16,001 bases of DNA from NCBI RefSeq assembly GCF_000003605.2, contig NW_003109598.1, forward strand, positions 4,968 through 20,968, written 5' to 3'. Each line of letters starts with the position of its first letter. Position 1 is the stretch's first letter. The notes beneath the pieces were generated by a model. That model had not been told where the DNA came from and did no database searches. It worked only from the letters and a program-made list of their open reading frames with translations. Source of the DNA: Saccoglossus kowalevskii. Its lineage: Eukaryota > Hemichordata > Enteropneusta > Harrimaniidae. The position numbers and the translations under genes are program-made. Below, in pieces: positions 7,746 to 16,001 of the stretch.

Positions 7746-8766
7746 ATTAATACGTGATTATTACCTCTGATACCGTCTCTGAAAGTGTATCCCGTCCATT
7801 CATGCATCTATTTCCACCTAACGCTGACGCGCGTATTGTAAGATATCAGTGCGATTCTCTTTTTATCGATATTTCAATTCCGCTTCAGTGTCATGAACTA
7901 ATAATATTTGATTTCCATAATTTCACATTATGTTGGCTTAGCCTCATTTGCTATATCTCCCATATTTTATGTAAGGTCGTTGTTTTTATATGCTGCTTTC
8001 CTGGCATGCAGAAAACTGCCAAAAATAAATTTAGATTCAAACTGACCTTTTTATCCAAATGCCAGTGTAATTTCATGGTCCATGTGACATTATATTACTT
8101 GTACGATAGTAAATTGACTTTTATTTTTCCAATTGTAATATATGGTGTGGAAAATTGAGTATAGTTGCACATTACTTCCGATATGATTTTAGGGACATTT
8201 TAATAACATTTTAGCCTAAATTGGAAGCTCATTGACTTGTATATATAAATAAGAGTAGCAATCGTAAAAGTAATATCCATATTTATTATCACACAAAATT
8301 GTAAAACATGATTTACTGACGTCACAAATATTAAATCGTGTTTCTAGGTTTATCCTATCTAGGTAACAGATCAGTTATTATAATAAGCAATGTGTAATTT
8401 GTCAGCAAGGAATAGTTACGTTAATTATATATTTAAAACAGACAGGAGTCACTGAAACAGCCATTCGACAAATGGGTTAATATATGGCACATAGAAACGA
8501 TGTAAACATGCTGGCAGGGTTGGTACGCCATTACAATAAATCTCGTCGACGAGTATCATGACAATATGTTTGAACAGTCTATTTACTCCTAATGATGAAA
8601 GGACTTTTAGGATTATTTTTTTACACAGGACACGTATTTAGTACAACCATTGAAATTGTATGTATAGTGGAGAAGACTCCGTGTGATACATATATATAAA
8701 CATCAGAGCAGATTGTATGGACATTTGAAAGGCACATCTGCCAATCATGCCATTAATATATATGCA
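7746..8766. other. Intergenic stretch, no supported gene
   Basis: A 134-codon open frame at 7754-8158 starts with GTG and is rich in F, I, C, Y and L; that is what AT-rich non-coding DNA gives. A second perfect CRE, TGACGTCA, is at 8317-8324. I see nothing else. Confidence 0.5.
8317..8324. promoter_or_regulatory. Perfect CRE palindrome (TGACGTCA)
   Basis: Full CREB/ATF consensus, second copy in the window. No gene start is near it, so its use is uncertain. Confidence 0.3.
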
Positions 8767-8800
8767 CACGTAGCTCTCAAAACCACGTAGCTCTCAAAAT
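8767..8800. repeat. Two copies of a 17-bp direct repeat
   Basis: CACGTAGCTCTCAAAAC at 8767-8783 and the same with a final T at 8784-8800. It lies in the intron side of the putative minus-strand exon 8962-8854. Confidence 0.9.
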
Positions 8801-8853
8801 TATTTTTAAAAATCTGTATTTCTCACTCTCCCAAAAAATAGTTGTCAACTTAC

Positions 8854-8962
8854 CTCCCTCAGACTTGGCTTCTTGACCCTTCACCATTGTATATAAAATA
8901 GCAAAGGACAGCAAGTAAAGAATGTCCAGTGTTTTAGACGAAAACCTTTCTTGGTAGTACAT
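8854..8962 (-). CDS. Putative first coding exon of a secreted protein
   Basis: The minus strand reads ATG at 8962 and 36 codons, then one base of the next codon before a consensus splice donor GAG/GTAAGT at 8854/8853. The exon thus ends in phase 1, the usual phase after signal-peptide exons of animal extracellular proteins. The peptide has a charged n-region, a hydrophobic core LDILYLLSFAILYTMV at residues 12-27, and a small-residue cleavage region VKG before QEAKSEG. TATATTT lies about 60 bases upstream of the ATG on the same strand, with an initiator-like CCAGTAT about 30 bases after it, so a short 5' UTR is plausible. The start context is weak, with C at -3. I cannot name the family, and no following exon was found in the window; it would lie at lower coordinates. 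Confidence 0.4.
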
Positions 8963-9295
8963 GTGTAGAAATCAGAATACTGGCGAAAGTTTAAGTATTT
9001 ACATACTCCAAATATACAAGTCACCAAAACTAGCGTTATTCGGTAGTACCCATAATTTAGTTATTTGAGTTTACTCAAAACACAGTTATCTTGCCTTCAA
9101 GTTATGTACGTGTCACCTTATACATCTGCAGATTCTGAGCGGCACTGAAAGCAGTGGTGAATTCAGTCCTCGCACCCTGCAGTTATTTCACAAGCAATTT
9201 CACTACTTAGCGTAGCGCCATTTCCCCGTATTCAGTCGATAGTAGCATACAATCAAAGGCTCGTTTCATTCTCATCTCATTTCGCCTACTAGCCG

Positions 9296-9306
9296 GGGGC
9301 GGAGTG
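9296..9306. promoter_or_regulatory. GC box (GGGGGCGGAG), possible promoter element
   Basis: The sequence matches a GC box (Sp1/KLF family). The 9120-9360 stretch is GC-richer than its surroundings and lies upstream, in minus orientation, of the exon at 8962-8854. The link is inference. Confidence 0.25.
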
Positions 9307-10018
9307 TTGCCGTGCTATTAAACTGCAACGACAACGTCGAGTATCCCTATGTTAGCGATTATGATCAAAACACTGGTCACTGGTGACTGGGTAATGCTGT
9401 AGTCTGTTATTCATAACCTTATCTTGTCCTTTTCCATGATACAATAAGGAGCTCGACAAATCAGTATTGAGTATACGCTTGGCATCAACATGTATTTTCA
9501 AGACACATACAATAACACTTCATTCGTTTGTTAATCGGAACTTTACTCAAATTTCTGAAGTTTCGTACTATTCACAAATGCCGTTAAATTCCTGTACTTT
9601 ATTTTGTCGTCGTGGATTTTTTTATTTTGTTTATTTTACGGCACGATGATTCCCCATCTCATTCCGAATTTTAAATTCCGAAATACAACTAATATATATA
9701 TCATTATTAAAACCGACTTAGCTACTGAAACTAAAAAAATCTGCGTCGTTAAAAATAAAACATATATTGCCATTTAATACATGTTTGTATGCCTATATAG
9801 CGGACTAATACATGTATTATCACATAGCAATGTAATACACAACATTGGATAATGCACAGTGGATATGATGTCACACTTTACCCATAATCCATTGCTTGAG
9901 AATCAATATGGTAGACTACATAAACTGGTGAAAAGTAGTAGGAAAAAAATGTAAATTGAATTATCTTACATTTGCACAGCTCATTCATCTGGGAGAACTA
10001 TGTTGACTTTTCTTTTAA
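9307..10018. other. Intergenic stretch, no supported gene
   Basis: A perfect 14-bp palindrome, TAATACATGTATTA, is at 9806-9819. A 60-codon ORF at 9467-9649 starts at a non-ATG codon and shows no domain. Nothing else is supported. Confidence 0.5.
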
Positions 10019-10194
10019 CCTTTATGGACTGGATACGGCTTTTGCGGCCCGAGATCGTGCGGCGTAGGCCAGGAAATACCGTATTCAGTCCCAGGCCCGA
10101 GATCGTGCGGCGTAGGCCAGGAAATACCGTATTCAGTCCCAGGCCCGAGATCGTGCGGCGTAGGCCAAGAAATACCGTATCCAGTCCATAAAGG
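10019..10194. mobile_element. Small inverted-repeat element enclosing three 48-bp tandem units
   Basis: CCTTTATGGACTGGATACGG at 10019-10038 is the exact complement of 10175-10194. Between the arms are three 48-bp units at 10045-10092, 10093-10140 and 10141-10188; units 1 and 2 are nearly identical and unit 3 has three changes. Each unit starts AGGCCCGAGATCGTG and ends CCGTATTCAGTCCC. That end is a variant of the right arm, so the left arm is an inverted copy of a unit end. The units are GC-rich and CpG-rich in AT-rich DNA. Bivalve non-autonomous elements with tandem-repeat cores are known and offer a model, but I cannot assign a family. Because 48 is a multiple of 3, a frame stays open through it (RPEIVRRRPGNTVFSP repeated); I do not regard it as a gene. 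Confidence 0.7.
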
Positions 10195-10479
10195 GTTTCT
10201 TATATACTCTTTAATTATATTGGTTTTTGCTTGTCTCTCCCATCAAAAAACGGAAACGGGCCTTTTCACTTGGGATTCCAAACGACGGAAACGCGTCACC
10301 TCAAACAACTCGCCTATAAAACGCATACTAATGTCGCAATGGAACAGCACGTAAACGTAAATTGACAACAATATCTTGACGGTAATAAATACGAACTCAT
10401 TACAATATTTCTTTCTTGAGAACTATCACTACAATCTAGCTAAGTTGGTCATTTACTGTCCGTCCGAATCACACTTCAT
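10195..10479. other. Gap with a TATA-like sequence, no gene seen
   Basis: CTATAAAACGC at 10314-10324 is a good TATA-box match, and ACGGAAACG occurs twice (near 10250 and 10285). ATGs just downstream open only short frames. Confidence 0.35.
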
Positions 10480-11376
10480 TCAAGTTTTCTTTGAACTGAT
10501 GTGGTAGCCGCTAGTACAGACACATTGGTTGTACAGTTGTAAAAAACTGTAGTAGGTGAACGAGTTCCACATTTTGGCGTGGTTCGACTATGATTATCCG
10601 AAATGCGGCGATTATCATGGAGACATTATCTCATGGTGACCCGTTATCTTAATGATTTGTTGTGGTGGAATGTCGGCTTCGTCAAGGTTTGCACAGTCGT
10701 CATCATCTGGACGGAACGGTTTATTTTTCTCCCGGTAAAGGACATGGTAGCTCGGCATGGTTAGCCTGTTCTCCCCATCGGACGGGGAAAATAGCACAAA
10801 AATGATTTTAACATAAAACTAGCTGTCGACCGCGCATGTTTTTATCGGACGGTGTCGATCATGCTCTCTATATATTCGGGGCAGTTCCATGGAACTGTCG
10901 GGGAGGGCAAACATGCGAGGTGGAATCGCACACCGATCTCAATACTTCACGAGTCTTAGTGTCGCGTTCTTTGAACTGCAGAAATTCACGTCTAGGAACA
11001 TCTCGTAATACAGTAATATCTCCGTGACACAACTTTCTGTGTTCTCCTCGGCCTCGAATTCGAAATGCCCGATATTCAAATACCACAAGAGTGAAATTTA
11101 GGGTGTCCCCAATGGCGGACCCCAGTTTACTTTCGTTTCACATTGCGTCTTCAACGTCCGGAGATATTGCTTCACTGGCATGTTTGCCTCAGCAGAGGTC
11201 AGTTTTCTTGAGGAGCATTCGTTTTGCCTTTAAAACACCATTTAACGAAAACTGTTCATCAGACAGAGATATTTCGCAGTTGTTTTAGGTGAGATATTTT
11301 TCTAAAATATGCATTATATATTGCAGATTCTGCATCAGATTCTGAAGCTGATCCTGGTTGATAATCAGTTCCATCC
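10480..11376 (-). pseudogene. Decayed DUF3504 (ZMYM2/QRICH1-like, Crypton-derived) gene copy
   Basis: Reading the minus strand in mixed frames gives the DUF3504 landmarks in family order. DGTDYQPG lies at about 11375-11352. FEYRAFRIRGRGEHRKLCHG and then DITV follow at about 11080-11018, and EFLQFKERDTKTR at about 10990-10950. RMFALPD, then an RIYREHDRHRP block and DS-stop-FY, follow at about 10915-10810. A degraded HSxRK-like stretch lies at 10725-10708, ADIPPQQIIKITGHHE at 10680-10632, and an ISDNHSR tail beyond it. The family is a tyrosine-recombinase-like domain derived from Crypton transposons. It is broken: in-frame stops at 11285-11287 (TAA), 11189-11191 (TGA), 11138-11140 (TGA) and 10819-10821 (TAG), plus frameshifts near 10930, near 10690 and near 10620. 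A possible N-terminal continuation to about 11620 is visible in fragments. It cannot encode a working protein. The mobile origin of the domain is established knowledge; whether this copy came as a transposon or a gene duplicate is unknown. Confidence 0.8.
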
Positions 11377-11399
11377 TGTTAAAGAATGTGGAATAAAGT

Positions 11400-11919
11400 A
11401 AATGGAATGTTCGATAGCTTACGATAGTCGGCATACCAGCTCTGAATATAACTCCGTACACTGGCGAACAGTGGTTGCTTTCTTTGATATTTTTTTAATC
11501 GACTGCAACCTATATATCTTCTTTCCCGGTACTTTCAGGAACACTTTTCGCCCTTGTCTATACCAAATGCTAATAAGTCCAACGGGTCTTTCGGTATATA
11601 TCCTATCCATTGAATAATCTTGTCCGACATTACTAAATTGTAGATGATAATCTTAAATTACGCGCGTTCTTTCTAAACAGAAAGTAGTTCTGGGAAATGT
11701 ACGCGTTTACCAAGTTTGGTTAACGGGATCCGGGCGTTTTATGTAAAATTATTGCACTGCTCATTAATGGGGATTCTTATAGCACTATGAGGCCGGGAAA
11801 TGCGAGGTATATGATAAAGTTCATGCCTGAATATTATTCACACTCAGTGTGGTCCATCCATCGCAATCAAATATAAACATTTCGAACGCCGAAGTCAACC
11901 TTTGTCACTTTTCTCATAA
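11400..11919. other. Stretch upstream of the DUF3504 relic, no firm gene
   Basis: Minus-strand fragments at about 11620-11400 may be the further decayed N-terminal part of the relic. Small inverted repeats such as CTTTCTAAACAGAAAG near 11670 occur. Nothing else is supported. Confidence 0.35.
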
Positions 11920-12039
11920 TATACCTGCATAACATTTCAGCTAAGACCTGTAGCCAATAAAAATACTGGTGTCCAAAAAGTTAATGATCAAGATGTGATA
12001 TCAGGTGCAAAAAGTGAACATATCCTGCCCTATCGGTAG
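11920..12039 (+). CDS. Possible terminal exon (33 codons) behind an acceptor-like site
   Basis: A sequence CATAACATTTCAG at 11928-11940 looks like a 3' splice site. The frame from 11941 to the TAG at 12037-12039 reads LRPVANKNTGVQKVNDQDVI and then SGAKSEHILPYR, with mixed hydrophilic composition unlike the usual AT-driven ORFs. No matching upstream exon or downstream polyadenylation signal is certain. It is a guess from composition and the acceptor. Confidence 0.2.
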   Translation, partial: YTCITFQLRPVANKNTGVQKVNDQDVISGAKSEHILPYR

Positions 12040-12640
12040 CACCCTCCATATAGCCAATTTATGACGGGAACTTCTATATAAAACAAATGATGTTGAACCA
12101 ACCATCCGCCTTGGTGATTGGGAGGGGGGGCTAGATCTTTTTTGCTCGGAAAGACATTTAAGTGTTGCCTTAAATTACATTTCGGGGTCGTAACTGCCGT
12201 CCCTGAAATCTTGCCGATAACTGTTTGGTCACATTTTCCCTAGCTATTGCCGTGGTAAATCAGATAACTATAACATTTGAAATGTTTGTCATGATATTAA
12301 CGTGCATTACATTGCGTTTTTAAGTCACTTGCAATAATTTTTTGGGAGTCCTTCAAATTACTTTAAACGACTGGCCGTGGCAAACGTGTAATAACACGGG
12401 GGTTGTCCTTTGCCGCTTGTACCCTCGCCAGAGTAAATTACATTATTAGTATTGGTTACCCAGGAATCTGTAATCAAATAGTTCAGTAGGTTTCACTGTC
12501 AAATTTTCAATATTTTCATTTTAACTTTACATTTACGAAACAACTATTTATGTCCCCAAAGAAACACGATTGCGTGTCAGGTTATCACGTTCATGTTCAT
12601 TACTATTTTCATTGTTCTACAGGAAATCAACATCACGTGA
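12040..12640. other. Intergenic stretch, no gene seen
   Basis: A run of seven or more G residues occurs near 12124. Open frames are short. Nothing is supported. Confidence 0.5.
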
Positions 12641-12784
12641 CACATACAAGTTTTCATTGGTGAGATTATCAATCTTTATTTAAATCGCTAACATTGATTG
12701 GTTGACAAAAATGCACGTTCCTCATTGCTAATCGAACCTTCTTCAATCAGTCAAAGAGCAGTGTCTTGTTGTTTTGTCATTTAA
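12641..12784 (+). promoter_or_regulatory. Candidate promoter and non-coding first exon ending at a consensus donor
   Basis: TTTAAG/GTAAGT at 12784/12785 is a strong 5' splice site. Upstream lie a CACGTG E-box near 12635, two ATTGG (inverted CCAAT) boxes near 12656 and 12697, and a TCAGTC initiator-like sequence near 12748. In order this looks like a promoter and short 5' UTR exon. All elements are short and could be chance. Confidence 0.25.
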
Positions 12785-12860
12785 GGTAAGTTATCATCCT
12801 TTATAACATACAAGTTTTTATTTTCGTCTTAACATTTTCAAACGATTCTGGAATAATTCA

Positions 12861-13083
12861 TGCCCACCAGGTGGCAAGCAGAGGCCGAAATGACTGTTCA
12901 CCAGGTTGCAGAAATGTCCGTTTTTCCCCTTTGAGGCTTAGTCACCAGATGTACTGCGGAAATGTCTCCAAGTATCCTACCTAAAATTATCGTGTACATT
13001 TATTTGTTGAATCTCATCATGTTGGCAAGACTGGGAAATGCCCGTTTTAACACCCTTTGAGGCTTTAGCACCTGGTGGACACC
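12861..13083. repeat. Diverged repeat pair inside an imperfect inverted repeat
   Basis: The two copies start near 12901 and 13021. They share GAAATGTCCGTTTT or GAAATGCCCGTTTT, then CCCTTTGAGGCTT, then CACCAGATG or CACCTGGTG. The outer ends, TGCCCACCAGGTG at 12861-12873 and its near complement CACCTGGTGGACA at 13069-13081, are inverted. The whole ~220 bp could be a small old non-autonomous element. No ORF is inside. Confidence 0.55.
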
Positions 13084-14238
13084 ATATTTCGGGCACTGCC
13101 CCGGCCATTGTTCACGTGATTAAAAAATGAATATATTACAGAAAGGAGGCAAGCTATTACTTTAAGTCATTGAATTTCTCACAGTGTCCTGCCATGGAAT
13201 AATCGCATGCATTCGTTGATTTGTTTATATGTCGTTTGCTCGATTTGGAAGAGCGCAACAAAACTTTATTTTTCTCAAATCAAACAAAAACAACCACATT
13301 TCTCTTCACAATTTGATAAGGGATCTAAACCAATCAGACAATTCAAACAAAGTTATCAAAACTCAGCTGCCAGTCACTATGTCAATTCCGTCAATAAATA
13401 AGATACTTCGGAAATATTTCTCCAAATTCAGTTCCAGGTATTTTTTTGGATTCATTGGACCTTGCAAAATTTAATTCTAAAGAGTCTGGAACATTGTTAT
13501 CTCTTAAAGTAAAAAATAACATGTCAAATATTCTCTCCAAAAAGAATTTCACATGTAGCCTCCATACCATTCATTTCAATATTATTTTTTTCATATTTGT
13601 GTACTGCCAGTGTATCTTCACAGGTTGCTGGTGGACTAATAACACTCATTACCTGCATAGCTACTTACATAATACCTTATACATATTTTCTCTATTCTGT
13701 GTTTCTCATTTAGTGTGTACTATATATGCATATTATTGTATATCTCAAATACTTTGTATCATGCATGTTAATGTAATATATTTAAATGCAGTTCATTCTA
13801 TATGTTATTTATTTTCATGCTTATCTTAGCTACTGTTAACCACACGACGCATTAAACTACGGCAACATTCTTACTACAATTAACCTCCCATGTATCCCAT
13901 ATTTTGTCATTTAAAAAAATCAACATATATATCTTCATAAATTTGCCATCTATCCCATTTTAACTTTTCAAACTATCTGTTGCTATAGTGGCGGCGGCAC
14001 GAGAGGGGTGAAGAGAGGGCGGTCACCCAACCACCCACCCAATCAAACCAGAACACTTTGCCATGTTTCTCAATTTATCAAAAACAACAACATTTTCTTC
14101 CCTAATCTTACATTGCTTCAAGAAAATGTCGTCGAAAATTCACAGCACTGAAGTGTCATTGTTAGAATATTTAATATTTTATATTGCAATTTCTTTCAAT
14201 TTGTTGTATTGAAATTCATTAGCAATAATTAATATAGA

Positions 14239-14240
<2 letters not shown>
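13084..14240. other. AT-rich stretch, no firm gene
   Basis: Overlapping ORFs at 13207-13474 and 13446-13829 lack clear starts or look like low-complexity S/N/K and F/I/Y/C sequence. A frame at 13229 ends in a CAG/GTATTT donor-like site, but nothing else supports it. A G-rich stretch at 13991-14022 is noted below. Confidence 0.4.

Positions 14241-14304
<64 letters not shown>
14241..14304. repeat. (AT)32 microsatellite
   Basis: Sixty-four bases of perfect AT dinucleotide. It is flanked by AGAAG and TCTTCT, which are complementary, so the whole run can form a long cruciform. Confidence 0.97.
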
Positions 14305-14306
<2 letters not shown>

Positions 14307-14717
14307 TTCTTTAATATACGTCTTACATTATTCATAGATAATGTATATATATGCTTCTTTATTTCATTACTGATAATGAGGTATATATTTGTTTCATACT
14401 ATATACTTTTTCATCTATATTAGACAATTCTACTGGGGATTTTTAATTTCAATAAACAATATTAACTCTCATTTTGCAACACCAATAAGATCATTACTCA
14501 GTATGTCACTAAGCAGTATAACAAGAGTGCGTGTTGCGTCTTGTAGAAGTAAGAAATTAAGTAAGGGGCAATATCAGAGCATGGGTCTTATTTAGAAACT
14601 GCACAAATCGTAATGACAAATTAACAGCTTCAAATGATTGTATTCCTATATTAACACCAGTTGTTCATGACACGTAAAACAATAATTCTCAACTCATATG
14701 GAAATGACCATTGACAG

Positions 14718-14760
14718 CGAAAGCTACTCACTGATAAAGCCACTCACCGCGAAAGCCACT
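14718..14760. repeat. 2.7 copies of a diverged 16-bp repeat
   Basis: CGAAAGCTACTCACTG, then ATAAAGCCACTCACCG, then CGAAAGCCACTA. Short and diverged. Confidence 0.65.
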
Positions 14761-14929
14761 AATATTATATTGATAAATATTTTGTTAGTTTGGTTATTTG
14801 GATTGGTGGATACATTGTGTATTCATCATGTGATACGATAAACATCATTATAATTCTGTTATGTAATATGACATTTAACTCACACACCATCCAACCATCC
14901 AATGTCAAACACCACACAGTTATAAAATA

Positions 14930-15200
14930 AGGACAAAACAGGGTGACTTTATTACCTCATGATCTAACTTACAATGTTGTCACTGTTAAACGTCCAAGAC
15001 AACCCAAATTTTGAACATTGGTGGATAAAAAGTGGAGACAATATATTATTGGAACAACATGTCTCTATTAACTATATGATCTAACCTACAAAGTGCCAGC
15101 TGCTAAACGTCCATAAAAACAGGTATGGAGTAGAATACATCGGTTGAAGGGGTGATTTGACACAAAGTGCCATAGATTGGATCTTACAATGTAGAGACAC
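14930..15200. repeat. Old diverged repeats (~100-120 bp period)
   Basis: GATCTAACTTACAA at 14961 and GATCTAACCTACAA at 15078, each followed by a similar stretch ending in TAAACGTCCA, are 117 bp apart. A third weak copy, GATCTTACAATGTAGAGACA, is near 15179, and ACAAAGTGCCA occurs twice. It appears to be a degenerated tandem array. Confidence 0.5.
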
Positions 15201-15251
15201 ATACACAAATTTAAGGTAGGTATCACTTTTGTAGTCTCCCAAAAATGTTAA

Positions 15252-15443
15252 TCACGTCACTGGGTACTCCACATTCCATCCCATCGTACAATAATCTGAT
15301 GCATTAACATGCAGCTGCGTCAGGTGGCGACGCAATTTAGAATTAAAAGCAGCTGGCAGAACTGGTCTGAATAATCCTCGTCCATCAGGCACCATAAATG
15401 AAGACCCATCAGCTGGTGAATTGACAGTAAGAGTGTTCTTTGA
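15252..15443 (-). CDS. Unrecognised minus-strand coding-like stretch (63 codons, possible exon)
   Basis: The minus frame from 15443 to a TGA at 15252-15254 contains FMVPDGRGLFRPVLPAAFNS, then KLRRHLTQLHV. It reads like real protein: Gly, Pro, Arg and hydrophobic residues are mixed, and codon use is not AT-driven. The frame has no ATG at its left end and begins right after a stop. A good acceptor, CACTCTTACTGTCAATTCACCAG, lies near 15412-15434, so it could be an internal exon or a transposon fragment. I do not recognise the family, and no partner exons are visible. Confidence 0.3.
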   Translation of the reverse strand, partial: SKNTLTVNSPADGSSFMVPDGRGLFRPVLPAAFNSKLRRHLTQLHVNASDYCTMGWNVEYPVT

Positions 15444-15496
15444 TCACCGGGGGAATAATTAACGCTTGTGGTCTATAGTTTGAATAGTGTTAGACT

Positions 15497-16001
15497 GAAA
15501 TACCTTAACAAGCAAATACCATGAATGCACTGAAAACGGTGCCCGAGTTAAATGTAATACCTTAACAAGCAAATACCATGAATGCACTGAAAACGGTGCC
15601 CGAGTTAGATGTAATACCTTAACAAGCAAATACCATACCATGAATGCACTGAAAACGGTGCCCGAGTTAGATGAAATACCTTAACAAGCAAATACCATGA
15701 ATGCACTGAAAACGGTGCCCGAGTTAGATGTAATACCATAACAAGCAAATACCATGAATGCACTGAAAACGGTGCCCGAGTTAGATGTAATACCTTAACA
15801 AGCAAATACCATGAATGCACTAAAAACGGTGCCCGAGTTAGATGTAATACCTTAACAAGCAAATACCATGAATGCACTGAAAACGGTGCCCGAGTTAGAT
15901 GTAATACCTTAACAAGCAAATACCATGAATGCACTGAAAACGGTGCCCGGGTTAGATGTAATACCTCAACAAGCAAATACCATGAATGCACTGAAAACGG
16001 T
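15497..16001. repeat. 57-bp minisatellite, about 8.8 copies, runs off the right edge
   Basis: Units begin at 15497 and repeat every 57 bp (15554, 15611 and so on). They contain CCTTAACAAGCAAATACCAT and ATGCACTGAAAACGGTGCCC. They are nearly identical with single-base changes. The third unit has a 5-bp duplication of ACCAT near 15635. Because 57 is 19 codons, one minus-strand frame stays open on each side of that insertion and encodes HSWYLLVKVLHLTRAPFSV repeats. Array homogeneity and the frame break argue that this is non-coding satellite DNA, not a repeat protein. Confidence 0.95.

Noticed and set aside
7754-8158. 134-codon open frame on the + strand
   Set aside because: Starts with GTG and is dominated by F, I, L, C and Y as expected from AT-rich DNA; no domain and no splice signals.
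10000-10191. ORF with three 16-residue repeats
   Set aside because: It is the 48-bp tandem array read in one frame; repeats whose period is a multiple of three stay open without being coding.
10836-11086. Overlapping ORFs on both strands, separate from the relic
   Set aside because: The + strand ORF is a shadow; the minus one is part of the broken DUF3504 copy.
13229-13474. Possible exon ending at a CAG/GTATTT donor
   Set aside because: Two overlapping frames look equally plausible, the composition is Asn/Ser/Lys-rich, and no acceptor gives an in-frame entry without a stop.
13446-13829. 127-codon open frame on the + strand
   Set aside because: TTG start, strongly hydrophobic and Cys/Tyr-rich composition typical of AT-rich non-coding sequence.
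13991-14022. G-rich stretch GGCGGCGGC ... GGGG ... GGG as a G-quadruplex
   Set aside because: Fewer than four runs of three or more G; only a weak two-layer structure is possible.

Overview
This window looks like AT-rich non-coding DNA from an animal nuclear genome, most likely a marine invertebrate. I lean towards a bivalve or other lophotrochozoan, but I cannot prove the lineage from sequence alone. The reasons are: no dense long ORFs, several unrelated tandem arrays, MITE-like and foldback elements, a decayed DUF3504 (Crypton-derived tyrosine-recombinase-like) gene copy, animal-style promoter motifs (CArG, CRE, YY1-like, NRF1-like), and splice-site-bounded short ORFs. There is no bacterial operon structure, no tRNA or rRNA gene, no CRISPR array and no intact large gene.

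Layout. Positions 1-1170 are a 21/22-bp satellite that enters from the left edge and decays on its right side. Positions 1171-4435 hold no convincing gene, only a 3x16-bp repeat, two short palindromes, a foldback element (3251-3399) and a perfect CRE. A frameshifted coding-like relic lies at 4436-4716. Positions 5122-5503 hold two inverted repeats, one of them a perfect 14-bp stem. A dyad of two canonical CArG boxes (5956-5986) sits just upstream of a short ATGGCTGC-led ORF, followed by a MITE-like inverted-repeat element (6121-6246). The best gene candidate is on the + strand at 6977-7312. It has a strong start context, YY1-like and NRF1-like motifs, an upstream everted nuclear-receptor half-site pair, and a polyadenylation signal at 7723. 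A 31-codon ORF with a signal-peptide look overlaps that polyadenylation signal.

On the minus strand, 8962-8854 reads like the first coding exon of a secreted protein, with a consensus splice donor and a phase-1 intron. A 20-bp perfect inverted repeat at 10019-10194 encloses three 48-bp tandem units. Minus 11376-10480 is the DUF3504 relic, broken by stops and frameshifts. From 11400 to 14700 there are only weak exon candidates, a diverged repeat family, a candidate 5' exon and a 64-bp AT microsatellite. The right end carries diverged repeats, a minus-strand coding-like stretch (15443-15252) and a 57-bp minisatellite running off the edge.

The genes do not form a visible pathway. The most interesting content is regulatory (paired CArG dyad, nuclear-receptor everted repeat) and repeat architecture. 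I found nothing I would call a new biological system with confidence.
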